Positions 32,194 through 40,553 of a stretch of DNA of 64,000 nt are shown piece by piece. The notes beneath the pieces are model-generated. The model saw nothing but the letters and a program-made list of their open reading frames with translations, was not told the origin of the DNA and did not search any database. The stretch's first letter is position 1; the number at the start of each line of letters is the position of its first letter. The DNA comes from Burkholderiales bacterium RIFCSPLOWO2_12_FULL_65_40. GTDB lineage: Bacteria; Pseudomonadota; Gammaproteobacteria; Burkholderiales; Burkholderiaceae_C. The DNA lies in the NCBI GenBank assembly GCA_001770955.1, contig MESL01000002.1:98529-162528 (forward strand). The letters run 5' to 3'. The translations under genes were made by a program, and so were the position numbers.

Positions 32194-35100
32194 TCACCAG
32201 GTGTCCACAAACCGGTGCGCCAGCGGTGCCACGCGCGCGGATGCCAGCCCCCGCGCCAGCCACGCCCGCGTGTCGGCCGGGTCGATCACGGCGTCGATCT
32301 CCAGCGTGGTGGCCATCTGCATGGCCTCGCCATTGGCGTACTGGCGCGCCAGCAGCTCGGCAAACAGGGCGTCGCGCGCGGGGCCTTCGGGCTGGGCCTC
32401 CAGCTCTTTGCGGAAACCCAGGCGCACCGCGCCCTCCAGGCCCATGGCACCGAACTCGCCGGTGGGCCATGCCACCGTGAACACGGGGGCATGAAAGCCG
32501 CCGGCCGTCATGCCCATGGCGCCCAGGCCGTAGCCCTTGCGCAGCACCACGCTGAAGTACGGCACGCGCAGGCTGGCGGCGGTGACGAACAGGCGGCTGA
32601 CATGGCGCACCTGCGCCGTCGCCTCGACGTCGGGGCCGACCATGAAGCCGGGCGTGTCCACCAGGCTCACGAGCGGCAGGCCGTGCGCATTGCACAGCTG
32701 CATGAAGCGCGCGGCCTTGTCGGCCGCATCGGCGTCGATGGCGCCGCCCAGGTGCAGCGGATTGTTGGCGATCAGGCCCACGGGCCGGCCTTCGATGCGT
32801 GCCAGCGCCGTATGGATGCCGGCGCCAAAGCCCGTGCGCAGCATCAGCAGGCTGCCCTCGTCCACCAGCCCGCCCATGGCGGCGCGGGTGTCGTACACGC
32901 GCAGGCGGTTTTCGGGCACCACACTGCGCAGGGCGCGCTGGTCGGGGGCCGTCCATTGCGAGGTGCGACCCTGGAAGTACGACAGGTACTGCCGCGCGGC
33001 CGCCACGGCCTCGGCCTCGTTCTCCACCAGCACATCGATCACGCCATTGGCATGCTGCACGCGGCTCGGTCCAATCTGCTCGGGCTTGAACACGCCCAGT
33101 CCGCCGCCTTCGATCATGGCCGGGCCGCCCATGCCGATGTTGCTTCCGCGCGTGGCGATGATCACATCGCTGCAACCGAGCAGCGCCGCATTGCCCGCAA
33201 AGCAGCGCCCGGCCGCAATGCCCACCACCGGCACCTGGCCCGACAAGGCAGCATGGCGGGCAAAGGTGTGGATGTGCAGACCCGCCAGCACCGCCGAATC
33301 GGTGTCGCCAGGCCGGCCGCCGCCGCCCTCGGCAAACAGCACGAGGGGCAGTTTTTGCGCCATCGCAATGTCCAGCATGCGGTCGGTCTTGGCGTGGTTG
33401 CGCATGCCTTGCGTGCCCGCGAGCACCGTGGCGTCGTACGACATGACCACGGTGCGCGCCGCTTCCTCGCCGCACTGCGCGCCGTTGACCGATCCGATGC
33501 CCGTCACCATGCCATCGGCAGGCGTGTTGGCGATCAGGTCTTCCAGGCTGCGGCGGCGGGTCTGGGCGGCAATTGCCAGCGCGCCGTACTCGATGAAACT
33601 GCCCTCATCGCACAGGTCGGCGATGTTCTCGCGCGCCGTGCGGCCACCCTGGGCGTGGCGTTTGGCGACTGCAGCGGGGCGCGCGGCATCCAGGGTGAAG
33701 GCATGGCGGTCCCGCACGCGCTGCAGATCGGAGCGAATGTGATCGGGGTCGTGCACTGCGGCGTCGTCCGCCGACGCCTCCGCCACCACCTCGGCGGCGT
33801 CAAGCACCAGCAGGGGCTCGCCCTGCGCCAGGTAGTTGCCGGGCGCGGCCAGCAGCCGGCGCACCCGGCCCGCGTGCGGGGCCAGCAGCACATGCTCCAT
33901 CTTCATGGCTTCGAGCACGGCCAGCTCGGCGCCCGCGGCAACGGCATCGCCCTCGGCCACGCTCAGCTGCACCAGGCGCGCGGGCATGGGCGCCAGCACG
34001 GCGCCTTCGGGTGCCGGGGCGGAGGATTGAAGTTCATTTTGGCCTCCAGCGCTTTGCAGGCAAGCGTTATCAGCTATTTTTTTAATAGCATCTAGCAAGT
34101 CCGGCAGCACCGACTCCAGCCAGCGCGTGTGCACCTGCTGGCTGGCCATCTCGGGCCGCCAGGCCAGCGCCTGCAGCAAGCCCAGGTTGGTGGCCACGCC
34201 GGAAATGCGGCACTCCTGCAGCGCCCGCTGCGAGCGGCGCAGCGCATCGGTAAAACGGGGGCCGCGCGTGTGCACGATGAGCTTGGCGAGCAGGGTGTCG
34301 TAGTGCGGCGATGGCGCGGCGCCCGCCACGCCATGGGTGTCCACGCGGATGCCGGGGCCCGCGGGCAGGTCGAACCGGGCGAGCGTGCCGCTGCCCGGCA
34401 CGGCGCCGCCGCTGGCGTCCAGCGTTTCGGCGTTGATGCGCCACTGCACGGCATAGCCTTCGGGCGCCGGGGGCTGGTCGGGGTTCAGCCCCAGGTCGCG
34501 CAGGGTCTGCCCTGCTGCCAGGGCCAGCTGGGTCTGCACCAAGTCCACGCCGGTGACAGCTTCGGTGATGGTGTGCTCCACCTGCAGGCGCGGGTTGGCC
34601 TCGATGAACACATAGGGCAAATCGCTGGAGGCCAGATCCACCAGAAACTCGAAGGTGCCCAGGCCCTCGTACTGCACCTCACGCGCCATGGCCAGGGCGG
34701 CGCCGATGATGCGCTCGCGCAGTGGCCCGGGCAACGAGGGGCTGGGCGCAATTTCCACCACCTTCTGAAAGCGACGCTGCAGCGTGCATTCGCGCTCGCC
34801 CAGCGCCATCGCCTCGCGCCCGTCGCCCAGCACCTGCACCTCGATATGGCGCGCGTTGTTCATCAGGCGCTCGACGTACACCCCGTCCACCCCGAAGGCG
34901 GCCTGCGCCTCGCTGCGGCAGCGGGCGTAGGCCGCGGGCAGCTCGTCCAGCGACTGCACGGCGCGCATGCCGCGCCCGCCGCCGCCGCCGATGGCCTTGA
35001 TGACGATGCCCACGTTCTGCCCATCCCCCTGCTGCGCGCGCCAGAAGGCCTGGGCCTCTTCGAGCGTGACCTCGTGCTGCGTGCCCGGCATGAGCGGTAC

Positions 35101-35484
35101 GCCGCAGCGCATTGCCAGGCTGCGCGCCTGGGCCTTGTCGCCGAACAGGTCCAACTGACCGGGCGTGGGGCCGATGAAGCGCAGCCCGGCGTCGGCACAT
35201 GCACGCGCGAAGTCGGCGCGCTCGCTCAGGAAGCCGTAGCCGGGGTGCACGGCGTCGCAGCCTTGCTCGCGTGCGATCGCCAGCAAGCGCGCGCCGTCGA
35301 GGTAGGCCGCCGGACCCGTGGCCCCCAGCGCCACGGCCTGGGTGGCAGCACCCACATGCGGGCTGTCGTCGTCGGCATAGACCGCCACGCTGGCAATGCC
35401 CAGGTCGTACAGGGCGCGCACGATGCGCAGCGCCACCTCTCCGCGGTTGGCGATCAGGACTTTGGAAAAGAACGGCGTGGTCAT
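32194..35484 (-). CDS. Single-chain acyl-CoA carboxylase (biotin carboxylase, BCCP and carboxyltransferase fused)
   Basis: 1096 aa. Residues 1-450 are biotin carboxylase (KVLIANRGEVALRIVRAL, AVHPGYGFLSERADFARACA, ATP-grasp KAIGGGGGRGMRAV, EANPRLQVEHTITEAV). Residues ~495-570 are the biotinyl domain, VLEAMKMEHVLLAPH, with Lys about 526. Residues ~600-1096 are a carboxyltransferase (FAEGGGGRPGDTDSAVLAGL, VSLVDTPGFMVGPDVEATAQ). It carboxylates an acyl-CoA; chain length is unknown. The linker near residues 463-484 (LLDAIKKIADNACLQSAGGQ) is encoded by repeat copy F. Confidence 0.88.
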   Translation of the reverse strand: MTTPFFSKVLIANRGEVALRIVRALYDLGIASVAVYADDDSPHVGAATQAVALGATGPAAYLDGARLLAIAREQGCDAVHPGYGFLSERADFARACADAGLRFIGPTPGQLDLFGDKAQARSLAMRCGVPLMPGTQHEVTLEEAQAFWRAQQGDGQNVGIVIKAIGGGGGRGMRAVQSLDELPAAYARCRSEAQAAFGVDGVYVERLMNNARHIEVQVLGDGREAMALGERECTLQRRFQKVVEIAPSPSLPGPLRERIIGAALAMAREVQYEGLGTFEFLVDLASSDLPYVFIEANPRLQVEHTITEAVTGVDLVQTQLALAAGQTLRDLGLNPDQPPAPEGYAVQWRINAETLDASGGAVPGSGTLARFDLPAGPGIRVDTHGVAGAAPSPHYDTLLAKLIVHTRGPRFTDALRRSQRALQECRISGVATNLGLLQALAWRPEMASQQVHTRWLESVLPDLLDAIKKIADNACLQSAGGQNELQSSAPAPEGAVLAPMPARLVQLSVAEGDAVAAGAELAVLEAMKMEHVLLAPHAGRVRRLLAAPGNYLAQGEPLLVLDAAEVVAEASADDAAVHDPDHIRSDLQRVRDRHAFTLDAARPAAVAKRHAQGGRTARENIADLCDEGSFIEYGALAIAAQTRRRSLEDLIANTPADGMVTGIGSVNGAQCGEEAARTVVMSYDATVLAGTQGMRNHAKTDRMLDIAMAQKLPLVLFAEGGGGRPGDTDSAVLAGLHIHTFARHAALSGQVPVVGIAAGRCFAGNAALLGCSDVIIATRGSNIGMGGPAMIEGGGLGVFKPEQIGPSRVQHANGVIDVLVENEAEAVAAARQYLSYFQGRTSQWTAPDQRALRSVVPENRLRVYDTRAAMGGLVDEGSLLMLRTGFGAGIHTALARIEGRPVGLIANNPLHLGGAIDADAADKAARFMQLCNAHGLPLVSLVDTPGFMVGPDVEATAQVRHVSRLFVTAASLRVPYFSVVLRKGYGLGAMGMTAGGFHAPVFTVAWPTGEFGAMGLEGAVRLGFRKELEAQPEGPARDALFAELLARQYANGEAMQMATTLEIDAVIDPADTRAWLARGLASARVAPLAHRFVDTW
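34032..34094 (+). repeat. Dispersed hairpin repeat, copy F, inside the carboxylase gene
   Basis: GTTCATTTTGGCCTCCAGCG, CTTTGCAGGCAAGCG, TTATCAGCTATTTTTTTAAT. Stem one is GCGCTT-TGCAGGC-AAGCG. It runs antisense to the carboxylase and stays in frame, encoding part of the linker between the biotin carboxylase and biotinyl domains. Confidence 0.8.
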
Positions 35485-35492
35485 GGTCTTGC

Positions 35493-35545
35493 TTCTTTTT
35501 TGATAGCTACAACCGCTTCCATACGCATCGGTCGCAGCCTTTTGG
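35493..35545 (-). repeat. Dispersed hairpin repeat, copy J (degenerate)
   Basis: On the minus strand: AAAAGGCTGCGACCGATGCG, TATGGAAGCGGTTGTAGCTA, TCAAAAAAGAAGC. It lies just upstream of the carboxylase start in the 204-nt gap to the divergent threonine aldolase gene, so unlike most copies it is in a 5' region. I see nothing else in this gap that I can name. Confidence 0.55.
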
Positions 35546-35688
35546 CTTGCAAAGCCAGGAGCATATTCAGCCCGACTGCAGAACGCCAGCCAGCGCTATA
35601 ACCCAGGCGACACGCGGTGTTGGCCCCGCACAGGCACCGCGTCGCACTCGCCGATACCATGGGCGGCTTCTTCACGAGAGAGACTCCC

Positions 35689-36753
35689 ATGCCCGACTTC
35701 CGCAGCGACACCGTCACCCAGCCCACCCCCGCCATGCGCGCCGCCATGCAGGCTGCGCCGCTGGGCGACGATGTGTTCGGCGACGACCCCTCCGTCAACG
35801 CGCTGCAGGACCATGCCGCGCAGTTGCTGGGCTTCGAGGCCGCGCTGTTCGCGCCCTCGGGCACGCAGACCAACCTGATCGCCCTCATGGGCCACTGCCA
35901 GCGCGGCGACGAGGCCATCGTGGGCCAGAGCTGGCACACCTACCGCTGGGAGGCCGGCGGCATGGCGGTGCTGGGCTCCATCCAGCCGCAGCCGGTGGAA
36001 ACACAACCCGACGGCACGCTGCGCCTGGCGGACATCGCCGCCGCCATCAAGCCCGACGACCCGCATTTCGCGCGCACCCGCCTCGTGGTGCTGGAGAACA
36101 CCACCGGCGGCCAGGTGCTGCCCACGCACTACATCGCCGAGGTGGCGCAACTGGCGCGCTCGCGCGGCCTGGCCCTGCACCTGGACGGCGCGCGCCTGTT
36201 CAACGCCGCCACGGCCAACGCCGAGGCGAACGGCACCGACGTGTACGACGAGGCCCGTGCCATCTGCCAGCACTTCGACACCGTGTCGCTGTGCCTGAGC
36301 AAGGGGCTGGGCGCGCCCGTGGGCTCGTTGCTGCTGGGCCGCGCCGAGTTTCTGCGCCAAGCCAAGCGCACGCGCAAGATCCTGGGCGGCGCCATGCGCC
36401 AGTGTGGCCTGCTGGCCGCCGCCGGACAGCATGCGCTGCAGCACCATGTGCGCCGCCTCGCCGACGACCACGCCCTGCTACGGCAGCTGGCCGCCGGCCT
36501 GGCCGAGGCCGGGCGCGGCCACCCGGTATTGCAAGGACGCCTGGCGGTGGCCTCGGCGCACACCAACATCCTGTTCACCGACGTGCACGCCGACGTGGCG
36601 CCCGCCTTCACGGCCTGGCTGGCGCAACACGGCGTGCGCGTGACCAGCAGCCTCTACGGCGGCCAGACGCGCCTGCGCTGGGTGGCGCACCTGGACGTGG
36701 GGCCGCAGGATGTGGCGCAGACGCTGAACTGCGTGCACCGCTTCAACGGCTGA
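35689..36753 (+). CDS. ltaE: Low-specificity L-threonine aldolase
   Basis: 354 aa from MPDFRSDTVTQPTPAMRAAM; the track ORF extends 24 codons too far. Cleaves L-threonine or allo-threonine to glycine and acetaldehyde using PLP. Motifs: DDVFGDDPSVNALQDHAAQL, LFAPSGTQTNLIALM, LENTTGGQVLP, LALHLDGARLFNAATAN, and CLSKGLGAPVGSLLLG with the cofactor Lys near residue 206. It converges on yggS with repeat copy H between them, and its TGA stop is the first part of that repeat. Confidence 0.9.
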   Translation: MPDFRSDTVTQPTPAMRAAMQAAPLGDDVFGDDPSVNALQDHAAQLLGFEAALFAPSGTQTNLIALMGHCQRGDEAIVGQSWHTYRWEAGGMAVLGSIQPQPVETQPDGTLRLADIAAAIKPDDPHFARTRLVVLENTTGGQVLPTHYIAEVAQLARSRGLALHLDGARLFNAATANAEANGTDVYDEARAICQHFDTVSLCLSKGLGAPVGSLLLGRAEFLRQAKRTRKILGGAMRQCGLLAAAGQHALQHHVRRLADDHALLRQLAAGLAEAGRGHPVLQGRLAVASAHTNILFTDVHADVAPAFTAWLAQHGVRVTSSLYGGQTRLRWVAHLDVGPQDVAQTLNCVHRFNG

Positions 36754-36815
36754 ACGCTACTGATTCAATAGCTGTTAGCGCCCAGTGTATGGGCGTCAGA
36801 GGCCTTTTTTGCCTC
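36752..36815 (-). repeat. Dispersed hairpin repeat, copy H
   Basis: Minus-strand reading: AAAAAAGGCCTCTGACGCCC, ATACACTGGGCGCTAACAGC, TATTGAATCAGTAGCG. Stem one is perfect (CGCCCA-TACAC-TGGGCG). It separates the convergent threonine aldolase and yggS genes and could act as a two-way transcription stop. Confidence 0.82.
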
Positions 36816-36824
36816 AAATCTGCG

Positions 36825-37541
36825 TCAGGGTGCGGGGCGCGCCCTGCCACCGAAGATGCCCGTGCCCACGCGCACCATGGTGCTGCCGGCCTGGATGGCG
36901 GCGTCAAGGTCGGCCGTCATGCCCAGGGACAAGGTATCGAAATGGTCCAGCCCGCTACCTCCGGAGGCCCGGATCTGCTCGAACACGGCGCGCACGCGCT
37001 GGTGCAGCGCGAGCTGGGTGGCGTGGTCCGGGGCCGGCTCGGGGATGCTCATCACGCCGCGCAGGCACAACTGTGGCAGCGCCGCCACGGCCCGCGCCAG
37101 CGCCAGCGCCTCCTCGGGCGGCACACCCGACTTGGCCAGGCCGCCGTCCACGTTGATCTGGATGCAGACCTGCAGGGGCGGGAGGTGCGCCGGACGCTGG
37201 GCCGACAGGCGCTCGGCGATCTTGGCCCGGTCCACCGTGTGCATCCAGTCGAAATGTTCGGCCACCAGCCGCGTCTTGTTGCTCTGCACCGGGCCAATGC
37301 AGTGCCATTGCAGCACTGGCGCACCCATCTGGCGCAGCGCTGCCATTTTCTCCACCGCTTCCTGGATGTAGTTCTCGCCAAAGGCGCGCTGCCCGGCCTG
37401 CGCGGCCGCCAGCACGGCCTCGGGGCCGAAGGTCTTGGAGACGGCCAGCAATGAAACACTGGCCGGATCGCGTCCGGCGGCGGCGCAGGCCTGCGCTATC
37501 CGGTCACGAACCTGTTGGAGGTTGTCGGCAATCGTGGTCAT
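36825..37541 (-). CDS. yggS: PLP homeostasis protein, YggS/PROSC family
   Basis: 238 aa from MTTIADNLQQVRDRIAQACA; the track ORF is over-long. Single-domain TIM-barrel PLP protein: VSLLAVSKTFGPEAV with the cofactor Lys near residue 36, FGENYIQEAVEKM, WHCIGPVQSNKTRLV, LRGVMSIPEPA, and the phosphate-binding end TMVRVGTGIFGGR. It has no enzymatic activity but buffers free PLP. It is divergent from pilT, whose GTG start is 37 nt away, the common yggS/pilT arrangement in proteobacteria. Confidence 0.93.
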   Translation of the reverse strand: MTTIADNLQQVRDRIAQACAAAGRDPASVSLLAVSKTFGPEAVLAAAQAGQRAFGENYIQEAVEKMAALRQMGAPVLQWHCIGPVQSNKTRLVAEHFDWMHTVDRAKIAERLSAQRPAHLPPLQVCIQINVDGGLAKSGVPPEEALALARAVAALPQLCLRGVMSIPEPAPDHATQLALHQRVRAVFEQIRASGGSGLDHFDTLSLGMTADLDAAIQAGSTMVRVGTGIFGGRARPAP

Positions 37542-37577
37542 AATGTTTGCCAAGCGTACCAAACGACCGAGGGAACC

Positions 37578-38621
37578 GTGGACATTACCCAACTGCTGGC
37601 GTTCAGCGTCAAGAACAAGGCCTCCGACCTGCACCTGTCCGCGGGCCTGCCGCCCATGATCCGGGTGCACGGCGACGTGCGGCGCATCAATGTGGACGCG
37701 CTGGACCACAAGACGGTGCATGCCATGGTGTACGACATCATGAGCGACTCGCAGCGCAAGACCTACGAGGAATTCCTGGAGGTCGACTTCTCGTTCGAAA
37801 TCGAGGGCTTGGCGCGCTTCCGCGTCAACGCCTTCAACCAGAACCGCGGCGCCGCCGCCGTGTTCCGGACGATTCCGAGCAAGATCCTGACGCTGGAGCA
37901 GCTCAACTGCCCCAAGATCTTCGGCGACCTGGCGCTCAAGCCGCGCGGCCTGGTGCTGGTGACCGGGCCCACGGGCTCGGGCAAGTCCACCACACTGGCG
38001 GCCATGGTGAACTACCTCAACGAAACCGAGTACGGCCACATCCTCACGGTGGAGGACCCGATCGAGTTCGTGCACGAGTCCAAGAAGTGCCTGGTCAACC
38101 AGCGTGAAGTGGGGCCGATGACGCTGTCGTTCGCGGCCGCGCTGAAGTCCGCGCTGCGCGAAGACCCGGACGCCATCCTGGTGGGCGAAATGCGCGACCT
38201 CGAAACCATCCGCCTCGCCATGACGGCCGCCGAAACGGGGCACCTGGTGTTCGGCACGCTGCACACGTCCAGCGCCGCCAAGACCATCGACCGGATCATC
38301 GACGTGTTCCCCGCCGAAGAAAAGGAAATGGTCCGCGCGATGCTGTCGGAGTCGCTGCAGGCCGTGATCTCGCAAACCCTGTGCAAGCTCAAGGACGGCT
38401 CGGGCCGCGTGGCCGCGCACGAGATCATGCTGGGCACCAGCGCCATCCGCAACCTGATCCGCGAGGCCAAGGTGGCGCAGATGTACTCCACCATCCAGAC
38501 CAGCAACAGCGTGGGCATGCAGACGCTGGACCAGAACCTCACCGACCTGGTGCGGCGCAACATCATCAGCCCGTCCGAGGCCCGCAGCAAGGCCAAGATT
38601 CCCGAAAACTTCCCTGGTTGA
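37578..38621 (+). CDS. pilT: Type IV pilus retraction ATPase PilT
   Basis: 347 aa, starting at GTG 37578 (reads MDITQLLAFSVKNKASDLHL, the usual PilT start; the ORF track adds 21 residues). Hexameric ATPase that retracts type IV pili from the cytoplasmic side. N-terminal PAS-like domain to ~110; Walker A GPTGSGKSTTLA near 134; Asp box TVEDPIEFVHESK; Walker B DPDAILVGEMRDLET; His box TGHLVFGTLHTSSAAKTI; C-terminal AIRNLIREAK motif needed for retraction. First gene of pilT-cNMP protein-pilU. Confidence 0.96.
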   Translation: MDITQLLAFSVKNKASDLHLSAGLPPMIRVHGDVRRINVDALDHKTVHAMVYDIMSDSQRKTYEEFLEVDFSFEIEGLARFRVNAFNQNRGAAAVFRTIPSKILTLEQLNCPKIFGDLALKPRGLVLVTGPTGSGKSTTLAAMVNYLNETEYGHILTVEDPIEFVHESKKCLVNQREVGPMTLSFAAALKSALREDPDAILVGEMRDLETIRLAMTAAETGHLVFGTLHTSSAAKTIDRIIDVFPAEEKEMVRAMLSESLQAVISQTLCKLKDGSGRVAAHEIMLGTSAIRNLIREAKVAQMYSTIQTSNSVGMQTLDQNLTDLVRRNIISPSEARSKAKIPENFPG

Positions 38622-38673
38622 CCCACCAACCACCTGACACCGGCTGCCCCTTGGCAGCCCACTGGAGCACCCC

Positions 38674-39312
38674 ATGAAAGGCATCCTTGGTCTTTTGCGC
38701 CTGTCGTCGAAAGACAACAAGCCGCAGCAGCAGGAGCACACCGATTCTGTTTTCTTCTCCACCGCCTTCGCCAACCAGGGGGTGGATCCGACCATGCTGG
38801 TGCCCTGGGAGGCCCGCGCGGTTGAGGTGGGCGCCAAACGCCTGCCGACCAGCCGGGGCGGCAAGCTGCTGCAGGCACTGTGGTCCAAGGACAAGTACAT
38901 GGCGCACCTGGACCAGGACGCCGTCAAGCGCATGGAGCGCTTCTTTGAATTCGCCCATGTGCCGCCCAACCGCGACCTGATCCGCCAGGACGAATACGGC
39001 AACTTCATGATCGTGCTGCTGACCGGCACCATCGCCGTGGATCGCATCCAGCCCTGGGGCGAGCAGTTGCGCCTGGCCGAAACGCGCCCCGGCGACATCC
39101 TGGGCGAGATGTCGCTGCTCGACAGCGGCATCCGCTTCTCCGCCTGCACCACACTGACCGAATGCGAAATCGCCGTGCTCAGCGCCGACGCCATGGACGA
39201 CATGATGGGCAAGGACCCCCAGTTGGCCGCCAGCCTGGTGGCCTTGCTGGCGCGCAAGCTGTCGTTGCGGCTGCGCGTGGTGAGCGCACGGTTGAGCGAA
39301 AACCAGAAATGA
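38674..39312 (+). CDS. Cyclic-nucleotide-binding domain protein between pilT and pilU
   Basis: 212 aa. Residues ~85-195 are a cNMP-binding beta-roll: FEFAHVPPNRDLIRQDEYG, LTGTIAVDRIQPWGEQLRLA, and the phosphate-binding cassette RPGDILGEMSLLDSGIRFSA. There is no helix-turn-helix, so it is not a CRP regulator but a stand-alone sensor. The N-terminal 80 residues are without a known domain. Spacings of 52 nt to pilT and 39 nt to pilU place it in one transcript, suggesting that a cyclic nucleotide tunes pilus retraction; this is inference. Confidence 0.85.
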   Translation: MKGILGLLRLSSKDNKPQQQEHTDSVFFSTAFANQGVDPTMLVPWEARAVEVGAKRLPTSRGGKLLQALWSKDKYMAHLDQDAVKRMERFFEFAHVPPNRDLIRQDEYGNFMIVLLTGTIAVDRIQPWGEQLRLAETRPGDILGEMSLLDSGIRFSACTTLTECEIAVLSADAMDDMMGKDPQLAASLVALLARKLSLRLRVVSARLSENQK

Positions 39313-39351
39313 CACCTCGGCGCCCAGGCGCCGACCGAGGGAGGATTTGAG

Positions 39352-40488
39352 ATGGAACGCGATCAGGCCAGTAAATTCATCAACGACCTGCTGAAGCTGC
39401 TGGTCAGCCGCAATGGCAGTGACCTGTTCATCACGGCAGACTTTCCACCGGCCATCAAGGTCGATGGCGCCATTGCCAAGGTGTCCCCGCAGCCGCTGTC
39501 GCCCAACCACACGCTGACGCTGGCCCGCTCGATCATGAGCGACAAGCAGGCCGCCGAGTTCGAACGCACCAAGGAGTGCAACTTCGCCATTTCGCCCGCA
39601 GGCATCGGGCGCTTCCGTGTGAACGCCTTCGTGCAGCAGGGCCGCGTGGGCATGGTGCTGCGGGTGATTCCGCTCACGCTGCCCACCATCGACGGGCTGG
39701 GCGTGCCGCAGGTACTCAAGGAAGTGACCATGACCAAGCGCGGCCTGTGCATCCTGGTGGGTGCCACGGGCTCGGGCAAGTCGACCACGCTCGCGGCCAT
39801 GGTGGACTGGCGCAACGAGAAATCGTTCGGCCACATCATCACCGTGGAAGACCCGGTCGAGTTCGTGCACCCGCACAAGAACTGCGTGGTGACGCAGCGC
39901 GAAGTGGGGCTGGACACCGACAGCTGGGAGGCGGCGCTCAAGAACACCCTGCGTCAGGCCCCGGACGTGATCCTGATGGGCGAAATCCGCGACCGCGAGA
40001 CCATGGAGCACGCCATCGCCTTCTCGGAAACCGGCCACCTGTGCATGGCCACGCTGCACGCCAACAGCGCCAACCAGGCGCTCGACCGCGTGATCAACTT
40101 CTTCCCCGAAGAACGCCGCGCCCAGCTGCTGATGGACCTGTCGCTGAACCTGCGCGCCATGGTTTCGCAGCGCCTGATTCCCAAACAGGACGGCAAGGGC
40201 CGCGCCGCCGCGGTCGAGGTGATGCTGAACACACCGCTGATCGCAGACCTGATCTTCAAGGGCGAGGTCTCCGAGATCAAGGAGATCATGAAAAAGAGCC
40301 GCAACCTGGGCATGCAGACCTTTGACCAGGCGCTGTTCGACCTGTTCGAATCGAACGTCATCTCCTACGAAGATGCGTTGCGCAACGCCGACTCGCTCAA
40401 CGACCTGCGCCTGCAGATCAAGCTGTCGAGTCAGCGCGCCAAGACCACCGATCTGTCCTCCGGCACCGAGCATTTCGCCATCGTCTGA
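39352..40488 (+). CDS. pilU: Type IV pilus ATPase PilU
   Basis: 378 aa. PilT paralogue that aids retraction under load. FINDLLKLLVSRNGSDLFIT replaces the PilT start; Walker A GATGSGKSTTLAAM near residue 137; Asp box TVEDPVEFVHPHK; Walker B APDVILMGEIRDRET; His box TGHLCMATLHANSANQAL. The C-terminal tail past ~345 is longer than in PilT, as usual. An AGGGAGGAT ribosome-binding site precedes the ATG. A terminator follows 22 nt after the stop. Confidence 0.95.
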   Translation: MERDQASKFINDLLKLLVSRNGSDLFITADFPPAIKVDGAIAKVSPQPLSPNHTLTLARSIMSDKQAAEFERTKECNFAISPAGIGRFRVNAFVQQGRVGMVLRVIPLTLPTIDGLGVPQVLKEVTMTKRGLCILVGATGSGKSTTLAAMVDWRNEKSFGHIITVEDPVEFVHPHKNCVVTQREVGLDTDSWEAALKNTLRQAPDVILMGEIRDRETMEHAIAFSETGHLCMATLHANSANQALDRVINFFPEERRAQLLMDLSLNLRAMVSQRLIPKQDGKGRAAAVEVMLNTPLIADLIFKGEVSEIKEIMKKSRNLGMQTFDQALFDLFESNVISYEDALRNADSLNDLRLQIKLSSQRAKTTDLSSGTEHFAIV

Positions 40489-40510
40489 CCGGACACGCCA
40501 CCCACTCCCT

Positions 40511-40536
40511 GGCCCGCACGATGCGCGGGCCTTTTT
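40511..40536 (+). terminator. Intrinsic terminator after pilU
   Basis: GGCCCGC-ACGATGC-GCGGGCC stem-loop (7 bp, 7-nt loop) followed by TTTTT, ending the pilT-pilU transcript 18 nt before the next gene. Confidence 0.85.
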
Positions 40537-40553
40537 CATGACAGGATGGACCC

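Noticed and set aside
32215-34095. 626-aa plus-strand ORF opposite the carboxylase
   Set aside because: Shadow frame; the minus-strand protein has intact catalytic motifs throughout.
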